From NCBI RefSeq assembly GCF_002078175.1, contig NZ_MWFK01000001.1:744001-808000 (forward strand): a DNA stretch of 64,000 bases, in the 5' to 3' direction. This document shows, in pieces, positions 9,143-19,596 of the stretch. A program made the position numbers and the translations under genes. Position 1 is the stretch's first letter. The number at the start of each line of letters is the position of its first letter. This DNA comes from Streptomyces sp. M41(2017). GTDB lineage: Bacteria; Actinomycetota; Actinomycetes; Streptomycetales; Streptomycetaceae. The notes under the pieces are model-generated. The model was given only the letters and a program-made list of their open reading frames with translations, was not told the origin of the DNA and searched no databases.

Positions 9143-9600
9143 GCCATCCCCAATGTTCCGACCAGCCCGGTGTCTGCAATCTACGCGAGCGGGCCCGTGC
9201 GACGGTTCCGCGTTCCGACGGGCGGACGCCCACGGTCCCCGGGCGGCGACGGAGCGTGGCCGCCGGAGCCCGCCCGATCCGTTCGGCGCGGGGTGCGGGG
9301 GCCGTACGGGGGCGGGGGCTCCGGGGCCTGCCGTACGGAAGTCCGGGGTGGCCGTCGGCCAGGGTTCCGCGGGCGGGGTTCCGGAGGACTCGCCGAGCGG
9401 CGTCGGGCCAGTCGGCACACGGCCTGCTGAGGGCTCGCTCACAGAGTCTCCGGGCATTATGTGCCCTATGCAGTGATTGTTCCCACGGAAGATTGCTAGC
9501 CGGGTCTTCAGGTCATACGGTCAGTCGTCGGCCCTCTGTTGGTGACAGCTCGGCCGCACGATCCCCCATCCGCTGCATCCCCCTCGCAGGAGCCCAGCCC
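9143..9600. other. Non-coding divergent region between proB and the transferase gene
   Basis: About 460 bp. The proB-proximal half is GC-rich with repeated CCGTACGG palindromes and no convincing coding sequence. The other half is less GC-rich and holds a candidate promoter (9493-9521) for the rightward gene. Confidence 0.5.
9493..9521 (+). promoter_or_regulatory. Candidate vegetative promoter for the transferase gene
   Basis: TTGCTA (9493-9498), a 17-bp spacer and TACGGT (9516-9521) match the TTGACn/TAnnnT pattern reasonably well. The start codon is 80 nt downstream. Confidence 0.4.
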
Positions 9601-11718
9601 GTGCCCTCCGCAGGCCTCGCCCCCCGTCGCATCGTGCAGCTTTCCGCGCTGCTCGCGATGTTCGCCTTCCTCACGGCCCAGATCGTCTCCGCGCTGCTGC
9701 CGAACGTCCCGGTGTTCGTCGCCGCGAGTGCGGCGGGTCTCCTTCTGGACGTGTATCTGCAGTACCGCGACCCCGGTCTGCTCTCGCTGCTCGGCAAGGT
9801 CCGCTTCGACATCACCGTCCGCCAACTGCTGCGCGACATGCTGATCATGGTGGGGCTGCTGCGGATCGACGGCATCAACCCGACGCACGAGCAGGCGCCC
9901 CTGCTGATCGCGATATGCGTCCTCTACGCCCTGCACTTCGCCTGCCACGCCGTCTCGGTCCTGGTGCGCCGCACCCGTACGCTCCCGGTCGTCACCCGCA
10001 ACATCGACGCGTCCGCACTGCGCCTGAGCGCCGCGCCGCCGCGCATCCTGGCCCGCCGCCAGGGTCACCGGCTGCTGGCCCTCTCCGTCCCGGCGACGGC
10101 CGGTCTGCTCGTCACCGCCGCCACCACGAACGCCCTGTGGGGCGGCATCGGCGAGGGCGTCGCCATCGCGCTGGCCCTCGGCGGCATCGTCCACCTCGGC
10201 ACCTGGCTGCTTCCCGCGAAGCGCGCCAAGAACGAGGCGAAGGTCATGGAGTGGGTCGACGCGTGGCTGGAGCAGTACCAGCCCACCGTCGCCATGTACT
10301 TCTCGGGCGGCACCACGTCCGCGTACCAGGCCAACATGTGGCTCTCGACGCTCTCGCAGATCGACGCCCGGCCGCTGATCGTGCTGCGTGAGCGCTTCAT
10401 GGTGCAGAAGATCGACGCGACCGACGTCCCGATCATCTGCTTCCCCAAGGTCTCCACGATGTTCTCGCTGGAGAACTCGACGCTGAAGATGATGCTGCAC
10501 CCGGCGAACGCGGCGAAGACCTCCCAGGTCCTGCGCATCCCCACGATCAAGCACGCGTTCATCAACCACGGCGAGAGCGACAAGCTGTCCTCCTGCAACC
10601 CGTACGCCAAGGCGTACGACGAGGTGTGGGTCGCCGGTCCCGCCGCCCGTGAGCGGTACGCGCTCGCCGAGGTCGGCGTCGAGGACAAGAACATCGTCGA
10701 GGTGGGCCGGCCGCAGCTGACCCCGATACGCCTCTTCTCGGGCCCGCCCACGGGTACGTACACGACCGTCCTCTACGCCCCCACCTGGGAGGGCTGGGAC
10801 GGCAACCCCGGCAACACCTCGGTGGTGCTGGCCGGCGAGAACATCGTGCGCCACCTGCTCGCCGACGAGGGCGTGCGCCTGCTGTACAAGCCGCACCCGA
10901 TGACCGGTTCCGTCGACCCGCGCGCCGGTGCGGCGAACGACCGCATCATGGCGATGATCCGCGAGGCCAACACCCGGCGTTCGGGCGCCCGTCCCGGCCC
11001 GGAGGCAGCCGCCGAACTGGCCCGCCGCACGGCCGAGTTGGACACCCTGACCTCGACCGCCTTCCGTACGAGCGCGGACGAGATGGAGCGCATGCTGCTG
11101 CAGGGCGCGCCGCGCGGCGACCGCGAGGCGGAGATCGGCCGGGCCACGGCGGCGTGGGAGGCGGCCTTCTGGGCGTCCTTCCCGGAGTGGGAGCACCAGA
11201 TCGTCACGGGCCCGCGTCCGGCGATCTTCAGCTGCTTCAACGAGGCCGACCTGCTGATCAGCGACGTCTCCTCGGTCGTCTCGGACTGGCTGTCCAGCGA
11301 GAAGCCGTACGCGGTCGCCAACACCTCGGGCCTGACGGAGGCGGCGTTCCGCGCCGGGTTCCCGACGGTGTCCGCGGGCGCGATCCTCTCGCCCTCCGCC
11401 GACGGCGTCCCGGCCCTCCTGGACGCGGTCCGTCACCCGGAGCGGGACGAGTTCACGGCCGCCCGCGCCGAGCTCAAGGAGCACCTCCTGGGCCCCTCGG
11501 ACCCGCCGTCGCTGGCCCGCTTCGACGCGGCGATCGCGGAGCTGTGCACGAAGGCGGACGAGCGCCGGGTGCGGATGACCGCGCGGCTCGCCGCGGAGAT
11601 CCCGTCGCAGCGCGGGGCGGCCGAGGACTCCGCGCACGAGTCCGAGCAGGGCCTCGGCCCCGACACGGACGCCTCGGACAGCGAGGACAACGGCGCCGAG
11701 GACTCCGTCAACGCGTGA
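9601..11718 (+). CDS. Membrane-anchored CDP-glycerol glycerophosphotransferase-like protein
   Basis: 705 aa from GTG 9601 (AGGAG 8 nt upstream). The N-terminal ~210 residues contain several membrane helices (for example ALLAMFAFLTAQIVSALL). The C-terminal part has TagF/TarF-type features: MYFSGGTTSAYQANMW, IKHAFINHGESDKLSS (HGxxDK), VLYAPTWEGW, LLYKPHPMTG and DLLISDVSSVVSDWL. Such enzymes polymerise polyol-phosphate wall polymers at the cytoplasmic face. The last 40 residues are acidic and disordered. It most resembles S. coelicolor SCO2592, which I recall as linked to spore-wall polydiglycosylphosphate, and it stands close to the pdtA-like gene. Substrate specificity cannot be read from the sequence. 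Confidence 0.8.
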   Translation: MPSAGLAPRRIVQLSALLAMFAFLTAQIVSALLPNVPVFVAASAAGLLLDVYLQYRDPGLLSLLGKVRFDITVRQLLRDMLIMVGLLRIDGINPTHEQAPLLIAICVLYALHFACHAVSVLVRRTRTLPVVTRNIDASALRLSAAPPRILARRQGHRLLALSVPATAGLLVTAATTNALWGGIGEGVAIALALGGIVHLGTWLLPAKRAKNEAKVMEWVDAWLEQYQPTVAMYFSGGTTSAYQANMWLSTLSQIDARPLIVLRERFMVQKIDATDVPIICFPKVSTMFSLENSTLKMMLHPANAAKTSQVLRIPTIKHAFINHGESDKLSSCNPYAKAYDEVWVAGPAARERYALAEVGVEDKNIVEVGRPQLTPIRLFSGPPTGTYTTVLYAPTWEGWDGNPGNTSVVLAGENIVRHLLADEGVRLLYKPHPMTGSVDPRAGAANDRIMAMIREANTRRSGARPGPEAAAELARRTAELDTLTSTAFRTSADEMERMLLQGAPRGDREAEIGRATAAWEAAFWASFPEWEHQIVTGPRPAIFSCFNEADLLISDVSSVVSDWLSSEKPYAVANTSGLTEAAFRAGFPTVSAGAILSPSADGVPALLDAVRHPERDEFTAARAELKEHLLGPSDPPSLARFDAAIAELCTKADERRVRMTARLAAEIPSQRGAAEDSAHESEQGLGPDTDASDSEDNGAEDSVNA

Positions 11719-11750
11719 CACGGCACGGCTGAACACGGCTGATCCAGAAG

Positions 11751-11785
11751 GAGGGCCGGCGACTCGACACGAGCCGCCGGCCCTC
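11751..11785 (+). terminator. Intrinsic-type terminator after the transferase gene
   Basis: GAGGGCCGGCG and its complement form an 11-bp stem. Inside the loop a further CTCG-ACA-CGAG mini-stem can form. TTTCC follows. Confidence 0.75.
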
Positions 11786-11859
11786 TTTCCGTTCGCCCCC
11801 GGACCGGTGGCCGGACGGGGCCGCCTCACGAACCGCCGGTCCCCCCCCGGCCGCGACAG

Positions 11860-11899
11860 CAGCGCGGGCCCGGCCTCCGGGGAGGTCGGGCCCGCGCTG
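11860..11899 (-). terminator. Strong hairpin terminator after obgE
   Basis: A nineteen-base-pair stem with one G-T pair and a 2-nt gap (11860-11878 with 11881-11899), 40 bp beyond the obgE stop. Faces the transferase terminator; the convergent genes are insulated by two hairpins. Confidence 0.75.
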
Positions 11900-11940
11900 T
11901 TGTTCTCGCTGTTCCTGGGGGACGGCTCGTCGCCATCCGG

Positions 11941-13377
11941 CTAGAACGGCTCGAAGTCGTCGTACTCCTTCTGCGCCTCGTCCCGCTCGGCCTGCTGGTC
12001 GCGGCGGCGCTGGGCGGCGGGGCGCGGGGCCTCGAAGCGGTGGTCCTCACCGCGGCGGCCCAGCATCTCGGCACCGGCCATGACGGTGGGCTCCCAGTCG
12101 AAGACGACCGCGTTGTCCTCGGGGCCGATGGCGACGCCGTCGCCGGAGCGGGCGCCCGCCTTCATCAGCTTCTCCTCGACACCGAGGCGGGCGAGCCGGT
12201 CGGCGAGGTAGCCGACGGCCTCGTCGTTGCTGAAGTCGGTCTGGCGCACCCAGCGTTCGGGCTTCTCGCCGCGCACGCGGTAGAGACCGTCCTCCTCCTG
12301 CGTGACCGTGAAGCCGGCGTCGTCGACCGCCTTCGGACGGATGACGATGCGGGTCGCCTCCTCCTTGGGCTGGGCGGCACGCGCCTGGGCGACCACTTCG
12401 GCGAGGGCGAACGACAGCTCCCGCAGGCCCATGTGGGCGACCGCGGAGACCTCGAAGACGCGGTAGCCGCGAGCCTCCAGGTCCGGGCGCACCATCTCGG
12501 CCAGGTCCTTGCCGTCCGGCACGTCGATCTTGTTGAGGACGACCATGCGGGGCCGCTTGTCGAGGCCGCCGTACTGCGTCAGCTCCTCCTCGATGATGTC
12601 GAGGTCGGAGATCGGGTCGCGCTCGGACTCCAGGGTGGCCGTGTCCAGGACGTGGACGAGGACGCTGCACCGCTCGACGTGGCGCAGGAACTCGAGGCCG
12701 AGGCCCTTGCCCTGGCTGGCGCCGGGGATGAGGCCGGGGACGTCCGCGATGGTGTAGACGGTCTCGCCCGCGGTCACGACGCCCAGGTTCGGGACGAGGG
12801 TCGTGAAGGGGTAGTCCGCGATCTTCGGCTTGGCGGCGGACAGGACGGAGATGAGCGAGGACTTGCCGGCGCTCGGGTAGCCGACGAGGGCCACGTCGGC
12901 GACGGTCTTGAGCTCCAGGACGATGTCCAGGAACCCGCCGGGCACACCGAGCAGGGCGAAGCCGGGCGCCTTGCGGCGGGCCGAGGAGAGGGCCGCGTTG
13001 CCGAGACCGCCGCGGCCGCCTTCGGCCGCGACGAAGGAGGTGCCGTGTCCGACGAGGTCCGCGAGGACGTTGCCCTCCTTGTCGAGGACGACCGTGCCGT
13101 CCGGCACGGGCAGGATCAGGTCCTGGCCGTCCTTGCCGGAGCGGTTGCCGCCCTCGCCGGGCCTGCCGCTGGTGGCCTTGCGGTGGGGCGAGTGGTGGTA
13201 GTCGAGCAGCGTGGTGACGGACTGGTCGACGACCAGGATCACGTCACCGCCACGGCCGCCGTTGCCGCCGTCCGGGCCGCCGAGCGGCTTGAACTTCTCC
13301 CGGTGTACGGAGGCACAGCCGTGACCTCCGCTACCCGCGGCGACATGCAGCTCGACGCGGTCCACGAAGGTGGTCAT
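11941..13377 (-). CDS. obgE: Obg/CgtA GTPase
   Basis: 478 aa, the usual Streptomyces length. Order: glycine-rich Obg fold (about 1-160, with [15 protein letters not shown] and GGRGGLGNA); G domain with P-loop [12 protein letters not shown], then [16 protein letters not shown] and NKIDV; C-terminal OCT domain containing [13 protein letters not shown], then a disordered basic/acidic tail. Ribosome-associated GTPase in 50S assembly that, in Streptomyces, also affects the onset of aerial growth (family knowledge). ATG 13377 has GGAGG 8 nt upstream. Downstream of rplU-rpmA; a hairpin at 13443-13481 separates it from rpmA, so partial read-through or its own promoter is likely. Confidence 0.97.
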   Translation of the reverse strand: MTTFVDRVELHVAAGSGGHGCASVHREKFKPLGGPDGGNGGRGGDVILVVDQSVTTLLDYHHSPHRKATSGRPGEGGNRSGKDGQDLILPVPDGTVVLDKEGNVLADLVGHGTSFVAAEGGRGGLGNAALSSARRKAPGFALLGVPGGFLDIVLELKTVADVALVGYPSAGKSSLISVLSAAKPKIADYPFTTLVPNLGVVTAGETVYTIADVPGLIPGASQGKGLGLEFLRHVERCSVLVHVLDTATLESERDPISDLDIIEEELTQYGGLDKRPRMVVLNKIDVPDGKDLAEMVRPDLEARGYRVFEVSAVAHMGLRELSFALAEVVAQARAAQPKEEATRIVIRPKAVDDAGFTVTQEEDGLYRVRGEKPERWVRQTDFSNDEAVGYLADRLARLGVEEKLMKAGARSGDGVAIGPEDNAVVFDWEPTVMAGAEMLGRRGEDHRFEAPRPAAQRRRDQQAERDEAQKEYDDFEPF

Positions 13378-13442
13378 GTGGGGTGCCTCCAGCACTTCGG
13401 TACTTCTTGTACGTACGGAATGTCTCTTACGTAACACGCGAA

Positions 13443-13481
13443 AGGCGGACCCGCTTCCCGTGGGGGAAGTGAGGTCCGCCT
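13443..13481 (-). terminator. Two-part hairpin between rpmA and obgE
   Basis: An outer 9-bp stem (AGGCGGACC with GGTCCGCCT) encloses an inner 6-bp stem (CTTCCC with GGGAAG). It lies 84 bp after the rpmA stop and 66 bp before obgE. Could terminate most rplU-rpmA transcripts or be a processing site. Confidence 0.55.
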
Positions 13482-13564
13482 CGCGAAGAACTCTGTTCTG
13501 CGGAGCCTGGGCCCCGAGGCACGGGTCCGTCCGCGGGGGACGGATCAGCCTCGACGGGACTGGA

Positions 13565-13819
13565 TCAGGCGACCGGAACGATGTTCACGACCTTGCGGCC
13601 ACGGTGCGTGCCGAACTCGACCGCACCGGCGGCCAGCGCGAACAGCGTGTCGTCCTTGCCACGGCCGACGCTGACGCCGGGGTGGAAGTGGGTGCCACGC
13701 TGGCGGACCAGGATCTCACCGGCGTTGACGGTCTGACCGCCGAAGCGCTTCACACCGAGCCGCTGAGCGTTGGAGTCGCGACCGTTCCGAGTGGACGATG
13801 CGCCCTTCTTGTGTGCCAT
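13565..13819 (-). CDS. rpmA: 50S ribosomal protein L27
   Basis: 84 aa, with the typical start [20 protein letters not shown] and the core [20 protein letters not shown]. Its N-terminal tail reaches the peptidyl-transferase centre. It has no N-terminal extension of the kind that needs the Firmicutes Prp protease. Starts 16 bp after rplU, in the standard rplU-rpmA-obg order. Confidence 0.98.
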   Translation of the reverse strand: MAHKKGASSTRNGRDSNAQRLGVKRFGGQTVNAGEILVRQRGTHFHPGVSVGRGKDDTLFALAAGAVEFGTHRGRKVVNIVPVA

Positions 13820-13835
13820 GTCTCAGTCCCTACCC

Positions 13836-14156
13836 TTACTTCGCAGCCGCGGGGATCTCAGTGACCTTGATCGCCGTGTACTGCTGGCGGTGGCCCTGAC
13901 GACGGCGGTAGCCGGTCTTGTTCTTGTAGCGAAGGATGTCGATCTTGACGCCCTTGTGGTGATCCACGATCTCGGCCTGGACCTTGATACCGGCCAGGAC
14001 CCAGGGGTCGCTCGTCACGGCTTCGCCGTCGACAACGAGCAGGGTCGAGAGCTCGACCGTGTCGCCAACCTTGGCAGTGGAAATCTTGTCAACCTCAACG
14101 ATGTCGCCGACAGCAACCTTGTGCTGGCGACCACCGCTGCGCACGATGGCGTACAC
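13836..14156 (-). CDS. rplU: 50S ribosomal protein L21
   Basis: 106 aa from GTG 14156: begins [17 protein letters not shown] and ends in the L21 signature [20 protein letters not shown] followed by [11 protein letters not shown]. First gene of the rplU-rpmA-obgE cluster, with a leader of up to about 270 nt that contains a palindrome over a TTGACA (14275-14294). Confidence 0.97.
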   Translation of the reverse strand: MYAIVRSGGRQHKVAVGDIVEVDKISTAKVGDTVELSTLLVVDGEAVTSDPWVLAGIKVQAEIVDHHKGVKIDILRYKNKTGYRRRQGHRQQYTAIKVTEIPAAAK

Positions 14157-14274
14157 GCGGATCTCTCTCTCGCTCGGGAACGGCACCCCCGCAGTCCAGT
14201 CACCCGGGAAGGAACACGGGCAACCTCTCCCGGCCACCGGAGTGCCCGGGAGGAAGAAAGGTTTACGGGGATGT

Positions 14275-14294
14275 GGCGTGTCAATGGACACGCC
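14275..14294 (-). promoter_or_regulatory. Palindrome overlapping a TTGACA upstream of rplU
   Basis: GGCGTGTC (14275-14282) and GACACGCC (14287-14294) are perfect 8-bp inverted repeats around a 4-bp spacer. On the minus strand TTGACA (14279-14284) lies inside it. A proper TAnnnT is not found at 16-18 bp; TAAACC sits 13 bp away. Candidate operator/promoter of the rplU operon. Confidence 0.35.
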
Positions 14295-14424
14295 GACGGT
14301 CCAGGTTACGAGACCGTCCCCACCGGGGTCAAACCGGGCCCGGGCCGGCAGGAGACCACCGCGACGCGGTCGGTGCAGCCCCGGACGCGGCGCGGCCCGG
14401 CCGGTCGGCCGGGCCCGCAAACCA

Positions 14425-14458
14425 GTGTGGTCCCGCCCCGGGGGGGGCGGGACCACAC
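14425..14458 (-). terminator. Terminator hairpin downstream of rne
   Basis: A perfect 15-bp stem (14425-14439 with 14444-14458) and a GGGG loop, 17 bp after the rne stop codon. Confidence 0.8.
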
Positions 14459-14475
14459 GCGGGTCAGAGGCTGGG

Positions 14476-17400
14476 TCAGCCCTCGTCGGCCGAGGCCGTG
14501 ACGGCGGGAGCGGTCTGCTCCGCGGCCACGGTCTTCTTCGCCGTGGACTTGGCGGCCGTCTTCTTGGTGGTCGCCTTCTTGGCCGTGGTGGTCTTCTTCG
14601 CGGCCGTCTTCTTGGCCGCCACGGTCTTCTTGGCGGCGGCCTTCTTGGCGGGCGCCTTCTTGGCCGCCGTCTTGCGGGCGGTCTTCTTGGCGGCCGGCGC
14701 TTCGGCGTCGGCCTCGGCGGCCTCCGCCCCGGCGGGCTCGGCGACCGGCTCGGCGGCGGCCGACGGGACGACCGTGACGGCCGCCTCCTCGGACGCGGTC
14801 GGCGCGGTGGCCTTGCGCACGGCACGGCGGCGCGGGCGGGCCGGAGCGGCGCTCTCCGCCACCGGCTCGGGCGTCGGCTCGGCCGCGGGGGCCTCGGCGA
14901 CGGGCGCCGGAGCGGGCTCCGTGACCGTCACCACGGTCTCCTCGGCCTCCTTGGGCGAACCGGCGGGCGCCGACACCTTCCGGGTCGCACGACGGCGCGT
15001 ACGGCCCTTGGGAGCGGCGTCCTCCTCGGCGACGGCGGCCACGGGGGCCGGGGCCTCCTCGACGGGCGCCTCGACGACCGGCTGCTCCGCGACCTGCTGC
15101 ACGGCGACCGGCGCCTCGACGACCGGGTCCTCGACCGCGGCCGGCTCGGCCTCGGCGGCCTCACGGGACCGGGCGGCCGCCCGCTCGGCCCGCTCCTCAC
15201 GGCGGCTGCGGGGAGCGCGCTCCTCGGACTTCGGCGCACCGGCCGGAGCCGACGCGCGCCGGGTGGCGCGACGCCGCGAACGGCCACGGCCTGCTGCGGC
15301 CTCCGCCTCGGCGGCGCTGCCGTACAGCTCCTCGTCCGGCTGGAAGTCCGGCTCGACCGCGACGGGCGCGGCGACCTCGGCGGCCACCTCGGCCTCGGTC
15401 TCGACCGTCTCCGGCTCCTCGGCCGTCTCGTGCGTGTCGTGGTCGTGGTCGTGCTCGTGCACCTGCTCGGCGCCACCGCGGCCGCGCTTCTTGCGCTTGC
15501 CGCCGCCACCGACGGACGTCGGCTGCTCCATGTGCACGATGACGCCGCGGCCGTTGCAGTGGACGCAGGTCTCGGAGAACGACTCCAGCAGGCCCTGGCC
15601 GACCCGCTTTCGGGTCATCTGGACCAGGCCCAGCGAGGTCACCTCGGCGACCTGGTGCTTGGTGCGGTCACGGCCCAGGCATTCCAGCAGGCGGCGCAGG
15701 ACCAGGTCGCGGTTGGACTCCAGGACCATGTCGATGAAGTCGATGACGACGATGCCGCCCAGGTCGCGCAGCCGCAGCTGGCGCACGATCTCCTCGGCCG
15801 CCTCCAGGTTGTTCCTGGTCACGGTCTCTTCGAGGTTGCCGCCCTGGCCGGTGAACTTGCCGGTGTTGACGTCGACGACGATCATCGCCTCGGTCTTGTC
15901 GATCACCAGCGAACCGCCGCTGGGCAGCCAGACCTTGCGGTCCAGCGCCTTCATCAGCTGCTCGTCGATCCGGTACGTCGCGAAGACGTCGACCTCGGAG
16001 GTCCACTTCGACAGCCGCTCGGTCAGGTCGGGCGCCACGTGCGCGACGTAGCCGTGGATGGTGTCCCACGCCTCGTCACCGCTGACGATGACCTTGGAGA
16101 AGTCCTCGTTGAAGATGTCGCGGACGACGCGGACGGTCATGTCCGGCTCGCCGTAGAGCAGCGTCGGGGCGTTGCCGCTCTTCGCCTTCTTCTGGATGTC
16201 CTCCCACTGCGCCTGCAGACGCTCCACGTCGCGGCGCAGCTCGTCCTCGCTCGCGCCCTCGGCGGCGGTGCGCACGATGACGCCCGCGTCCTCGGGGACG
16301 ATCTTCTTGAGGATGGTCTTCAGACGCGCGCGCTCGGTGTCGGGCAGCTTGCGGCTGATGCCGGTCATGGAGCCCTCGGGCACGTACACGAGGTAGCGGC
16401 CCGGGAGGGAGACCTGGCTGGTCAGACGGGCGCCCTTGTGGCCGATCGGGTCCTTGGTGACCTGTACGAGGACCGACTGGCCGGACTTGAGGGCGGACTC
16501 GATGCGACGCGGCCCGTGGGCCATGCCGAGCGCCTCGAAGTTGACCTCACCGGCGTAGAGCACGGCGTTGCGGCCCTTGCCGATGTCGATGAAGGCGGCC
16601 TCCATCGACGGCAGCACGTTCTGGACCTTGCCCAGGTAGACGTTGCCGACGTACGAGGTCGACTGCTCCTTGTTGACGTAGTGCTCGACGAGCACGTCGT
16701 CCTCGAGGACGCCGATCTGGGTGCGCTCGCCGCTCTGGCGGACGACCATGACCCGCTCGACGGCCTCACGGCGGGCCAGGAACTCGGCCTCGGTGATGAT
16801 CGGGACGCGACGGCGACCCTGCTCGCGGCCCTCGCGGCGACGCTGCTTCTTCGCCTCCAGCCGGGTCGAGCCCTTGATGGACTGGACCTCGTCCGTGGCG
16901 TCGCCGTGCCGCTCGTCCTTCTTGCTCCGCGGCTCGCGGACCTTGACGACCGTGCGCTCGGGGTCGTTGTCGCCCGTCTCGCTGTCGCCTCCGGAGTCAC
17001 CGGCACGACGGCGGCGGCGGCGCCGGCGACGGCTGCTGCTGGAGCCGCCCGACTCGCCGCGCTCGTCGTCGTCGGACTCCTCGGCGTCCTCCTCGACCTG
17101 CTCGGCGGTGTCCTCGGTGTCCTGTGCGGCCTGCTCGGCGGCCTCGTCCTCGTCGCCGGAGTAGGCGGCGTCGCCGGACTCGTGGTCCGCGTCGGCGGAG
17201 TCACCGCGGCGGCGGCGACGGCCACCACGGCGGCGGCGACGACGGGAGCCGGCGGACTCCTCCTCGCCGTCGTCACCCTCGGCGGTGTCCTCGGCGTCCT
17301 CGGCGGACTCCTCCACCTCCTGGACGTCCTGCACGCCCTGCACGTCCTGCGGCTCCTCGGCGGCCACGGTCACCGGCTCGTCCTCGACGGCCCGGCGACG

Positions 17401-18498
17401 GCGGCGGCTGCGACGACCGCCGGTGGGCTCCTCGACGGCCTCGGCCGGCGCGGGGGCCTCGACGGGCTCGGGTGCCTCGGTACTCGCTCCGGCCGCCTCG
17501 GCGGCGGCCGCGGCGGCGGCGCGCTCCGGCGTCTGGAACATCGGCTCGGTGAACACCGGCGCCTGGAAGACGGCGACGGCGGGACGGCCGGGGCGCCGCG
17601 AGGAGTCGTCGGTCTCCTTCGGAGCGGGCGCCGAGAAACCACCGGCGGCCTTACGCGTGGCGCGGCGGCGGCCACGACGCGGGCCTCCGTCCTCGGCGGG
17701 TGCGGCGTCGGCGGCCTCGGGACGCTCGGACTCCGCGGGCTTGCTCTCGCTGGTCACGGGCGCCTCCACACGCTCGTCGGCGGCCTCGCCCTCGGGCGCG
17801 GCGGCCGGGGCGGAGACGCGCCGGGTGGCACGGCGACGGGTGGCGCGGCGGGGAGCTGCTTCCTCCTCCACCTCCGCCTCCACCGTCTCGGCGGGTGCCT
17901 CGGCCTGCACCGGGGCGGCGGCGGGCGCGGCGGGGGCCGCCATGGTCTCGGCGGCGTCGGCGGCGGCGGGCGCGGCGACCCGGCGGGTGGCGCGGCGGCG
18001 CGTGCGGCCGGCGGGAGCGGGTTCCTCGGCAGGGGCCGGGGTCTCCTCGGCCGCCTGGGCGGCGGGCTCGGCGACGGCCGCCGGGGCGGCCACCACGGTC
18101 TCGGCGATCTCGGTGGCCTCGTCGGCCACCGGCACACCGGCGGGGGCCGAGACACGGCGGGTGGCACGGCGGCGCGAACGGCGCGGTGCGGCGTCCTCGG
18201 TGTCGGCCGCGGGAGCCTCGGCCGCAGCGGCCCGGGCCGCCTCGTCCTTCTCCTCGGCCTCCGGGTCCACGAGGTCCGTGGCCGCGGTGGTGTGTTCGTC
18301 CGCGACGGATTCGGCGGACGCGACGGCCGGTATGGCCGGCGCGGTGGTCTCGGCCGCGGCCTCGGAGGCGGCGGTCGGAGGACCGGCGGGGCGCGACGCG
18401 GCACGACGGCGGCGCCGCGGCGGCAGGGTGTCGCTGGGGCTGTTGTTGTTGTCGTCGGCGCCCGTGGAGGGCTCGGCGGCTTCGGTCGGCTCGAGCAT
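14476..18498 (-). CDS. rne: Ribonuclease E/G (giant actinobacterial form)
   Basis: 1340 aa from ATG 18498 (AGGAG upstream). The catalytic core is at about 585-1000: S1 domain ([20 protein letters not shown], near 620), the two metal-binding aspartates in VVDVNTGKF (near 871) and VIDFIDM (near 916), and the Zn-link CVHC (near 977). It is flanked on both sides by long disordered arms rich in Arg, Ala, Glu and Pro. At least seven copies of an [17 protein letters not shown] motif occur, four N-terminal and three C-terminal. A histone-H1-like Ala/Lys tail covers about 1266-1330. The enzyme starts mRNA decay and processes rRNA; the arms likely bind RNA and partners such as PNPase, as known for S. 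coelicolor RNase ES. Confidence 0.96.
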   Translation of the reverse strand: MLEPTEAAEPSTGADDNNNSPSDTLPPRRRRRAASRPAGPPTAASEAAAETTAPAIPAVASAESVADEHTTAATDLVDPEAEEKDEAARAAAAEAPAADTEDAAPRRSRRRATRRVSAPAGVPVADEATEIAETVVAAPAAVAEPAAQAAEETPAPAEEPAPAGRTRRRATRRVAAPAAADAAETMAAPAAPAAAPVQAEAPAETVEAEVEEEAAPRRATRRRATRRVSAPAAAPEGEAADERVEAPVTSESKPAESERPEAADAAPAEDGGPRRGRRRATRKAAGGFSAPAPKETDDSSRRPGRPAVAVFQAPVFTEPMFQTPERAAAAAAAEAAGASTEAPEPVEAPAPAEAVEEPTGGRRSRRRRRAVEDEPVTVAAEEPQDVQGVQDVQEVEESAEDAEDTAEGDDGEEESAGSRRRRRRGGRRRRRGDSADADHESGDAAYSGDEDEAAEQAAQDTEDTAEQVEEDAEESDDDERGESGGSSSSRRRRRRRRRAGDSGGDSETGDNDPERTVVKVREPRSKKDERHGDATDEVQSIKGSTRLEAKKQRRREGREQGRRRVPIITEAEFLARREAVERVMVVRQSGERTQIGVLEDDVLVEHYVNKEQSTSYVGNVYLGKVQNVLPSMEAAFIDIGKGRNAVLYAGEVNFEALGMAHGPRRIESALKSGQSVLVQVTKDPIGHKGARLTSQVSLPGRYLVYVPEGSMTGISRKLPDTERARLKTILKKIVPEDAGVIVRTAAEGASEDELRRDVERLQAQWEDIQKKAKSGNAPTLLYGEPDMTVRVVRDIFNEDFSKVIVSGDEAWDTIHGYVAHVAPDLTERLSKWTSEVDVFATYRIDEQLMKALDRKVWLPSGGSLVIDKTEAMIVVDVNTGKFTGQGGNLEETVTRNNLEAAEEIVRQLRLRDLGGIVVIDFIDMVLESNRDLVLRRLLECLGRDRTKHQVAEVTSLGLVQMTRKRVGQGLLESFSETCVHCNGRGVIVHMEQPTSVGGGGKRKKRGRGGAEQVHEHDHDHDTHETAEEPETVETEAEVAAEVAAPVAVEPDFQPDEELYGSAAEAEAAAGRGRSRRRATRRASAPAGAPKSEERAPRSRREERAERAAARSREAAEAEPAAVEDPVVEAPVAVQQVAEQPVVEAPVEEAPAPVAAVAEEDAAPKGRTRRRATRKVSAPAGSPKEAEETVVTVTEPAPAPVAEAPAAEPTPEPVAESAAPARPRRRAVRKATAPTASEEAAVTVVPSAAAEPVAEPAGAEAAEADAEAPAAKKTARKTAAKKAPAKKAAAKKTVAAKKTAAKKTTTAKKATTKKTAAKSTAKKTVAAEQTAPAVTASADEG

Positions 18499-18640
18499 GC
18501 GGGTGGATCTCCTGTCAGGCTCCCGGGCGCCGCGCCTGGTCCGGCAGTGCCGGTGACGTCCGCGGCTCGCGCGATGCGCGGTGCCGCCGTCCGGGGCGCG
18601 GGCGCCGCACGGGAGCTCTCTGTGTCCTGTCTCGCCGGTT

Positions 18641-18663
18641 CCGTACGCCATGTGTGCGTACGG
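18641..18663 (-). promoter_or_regulatory. Hairpin in the rne upstream region
   Basis: CCGTACGC and GCGTACGG pair as a perfect 8-bp stem with a 7-nt loop, about 145 nt before the rne start codon. If within the rne leader it could be a self-cleavage or control site. Confidence 0.35.
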
Positions 18664-18759
18664 CCTGGCGAAAGTCTTCTGGTGGGGTGCGCTGCCCGAC
18701 CCAGGTGGCTCCCGGATACGAGGGCGGCGCTACGACGTGCGTCCTTACGCGGGACTTCC

Positions 18760-19548
18760 CTACGCCGACGCCTTCGCGGCGGCAGTTTCGGCGGCCCCTG
18801 TGCGATCGGCTGGGGCGGCTGCGACTGCCTCGCGGTCGGGCGCGAGCGGGTCGGTCACCGTGCCGGTCTCTTCATCGAACAGCCCCTGCGCCAGCCTGGT
18901 CACCGCTGCGGCGACCGGCGGCGCCAGGTCGGCCACGGCGCGAAGACCGGACAGGACGTCGTCGGGTCGAACGGCAGGCGTCACGTGCCGAACAACCAGC
19001 CGCAGTATCGCACAGGCCTGGTCGCTCGGCCTATCAGCCTGGGGACCGTGCGTCCCCGGGACCGTCTCAAGACCCGCCACGGCGCTCCGGGCATCGAACG
19101 TCCGTACGCCATTCTTGGTCTTGCGGCTGACCTCGACGGTCTCGGCGGCCATGAACGCCGCCACCGCGCGCTCCGCCCCGGCCGGTTCCACGCCGTCGAG
19201 CCGCAGCTCCCAGACGGAAGCCGTGAGCCGGTCGGCGAGCCCCGAGGTGCGGGCCTCCACCGCCTCGATGATGTCGAGGCCCGAGGGCATCGACTCGTCG
19301 AGGAGCTCGCGCAGCCTCCCCGGGTCGCGCGCCTCGGTGAGCGCGATCTCCAGGTACTCCGCCTCGCTGCCCGTGCCGGTGGGTGCGGCATTGGCGTACG
19401 ACACCTTGGGATGGGGCGTGAACCCGGCCGAGTACGCCATCGGGACGGCGGCACGGCGCAGGGCACGCTCGAAGGCGCGCTGGAAGTCACGGTGGCTGGT
19501 GAACCGAAGGCGGCCGCGCTTGGTGTAGCGCAGTCGGACGCGCTGCAC
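18760..19548 (-). CDS. TIGR03936-family (DUF2344) radical-SAM-associated protein
   Basis: 262 aa from GTG 19548. The N-terminal signature RYTKRGRLRFTSHRDFQRAF and GFTPHPKVSYANA are typical of the DUF2344 family. It usually works next to, or is fused with, the TIGR03960 radical SAM protein, here at 21732-23696. Function unsettled; the family context is RNA/ribosome genes (rne, rplU, rpmA). No ribosome site precedes this GTG. An in-frame CTG at 19590 with GAAGGA 10 nt upstream, 6 nt after the previous stop, may be the real start and would add 14 residues. Confidence 0.88.
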   Translation of the reverse strand: MQRVRLRYTKRGRLRFTSHRDFQRAFERALRRAAVPMAYSAGFTPHPKVSYANAAPTGTGSEAEYLEIALTEARDPGRLRELLDESMPSGLDIIEAVEARTSGLADRLTASVWELRLDGVEPAGAERAVAAFMAAETVEVSRKTKNGVRTFDARSAVAGLETVPGTHGPQADRPSDQACAILRLVVRHVTPAVRPDDVLSGLRAVADLAPPVAAAVTRLAQGLFDEETGTVTDPLAPDREAVAAAPADRTGAAETAAAKASA

Positions 19549-19596
19549 CGCGGGAGCGGGAGGCGGGCCTTCGGGCTGTCGCTTGCCCAGTGTCGT

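Larger units (their letters stand above)
14157..14475. other. rplU leader and rne terminator region
   Basis: 319 bp without a gene. Holds the candidate palindrome/-35 at 14275-14294, Gly/Arg-coding-like GC-rich sequence of no evident meaning, a short GGCCCGGCCGG-type dyad near 14393, and the rne terminator at 14425-14458. Confidence 0.5.

Noticed and set aside
9508..11829. Long minus-strand frame opposite the transferase gene
   Set aside because: Low-complexity Arg/Gly/Val composition and no family motifs; the plus strand has clear TagF-type motifs and third-position GC bias.
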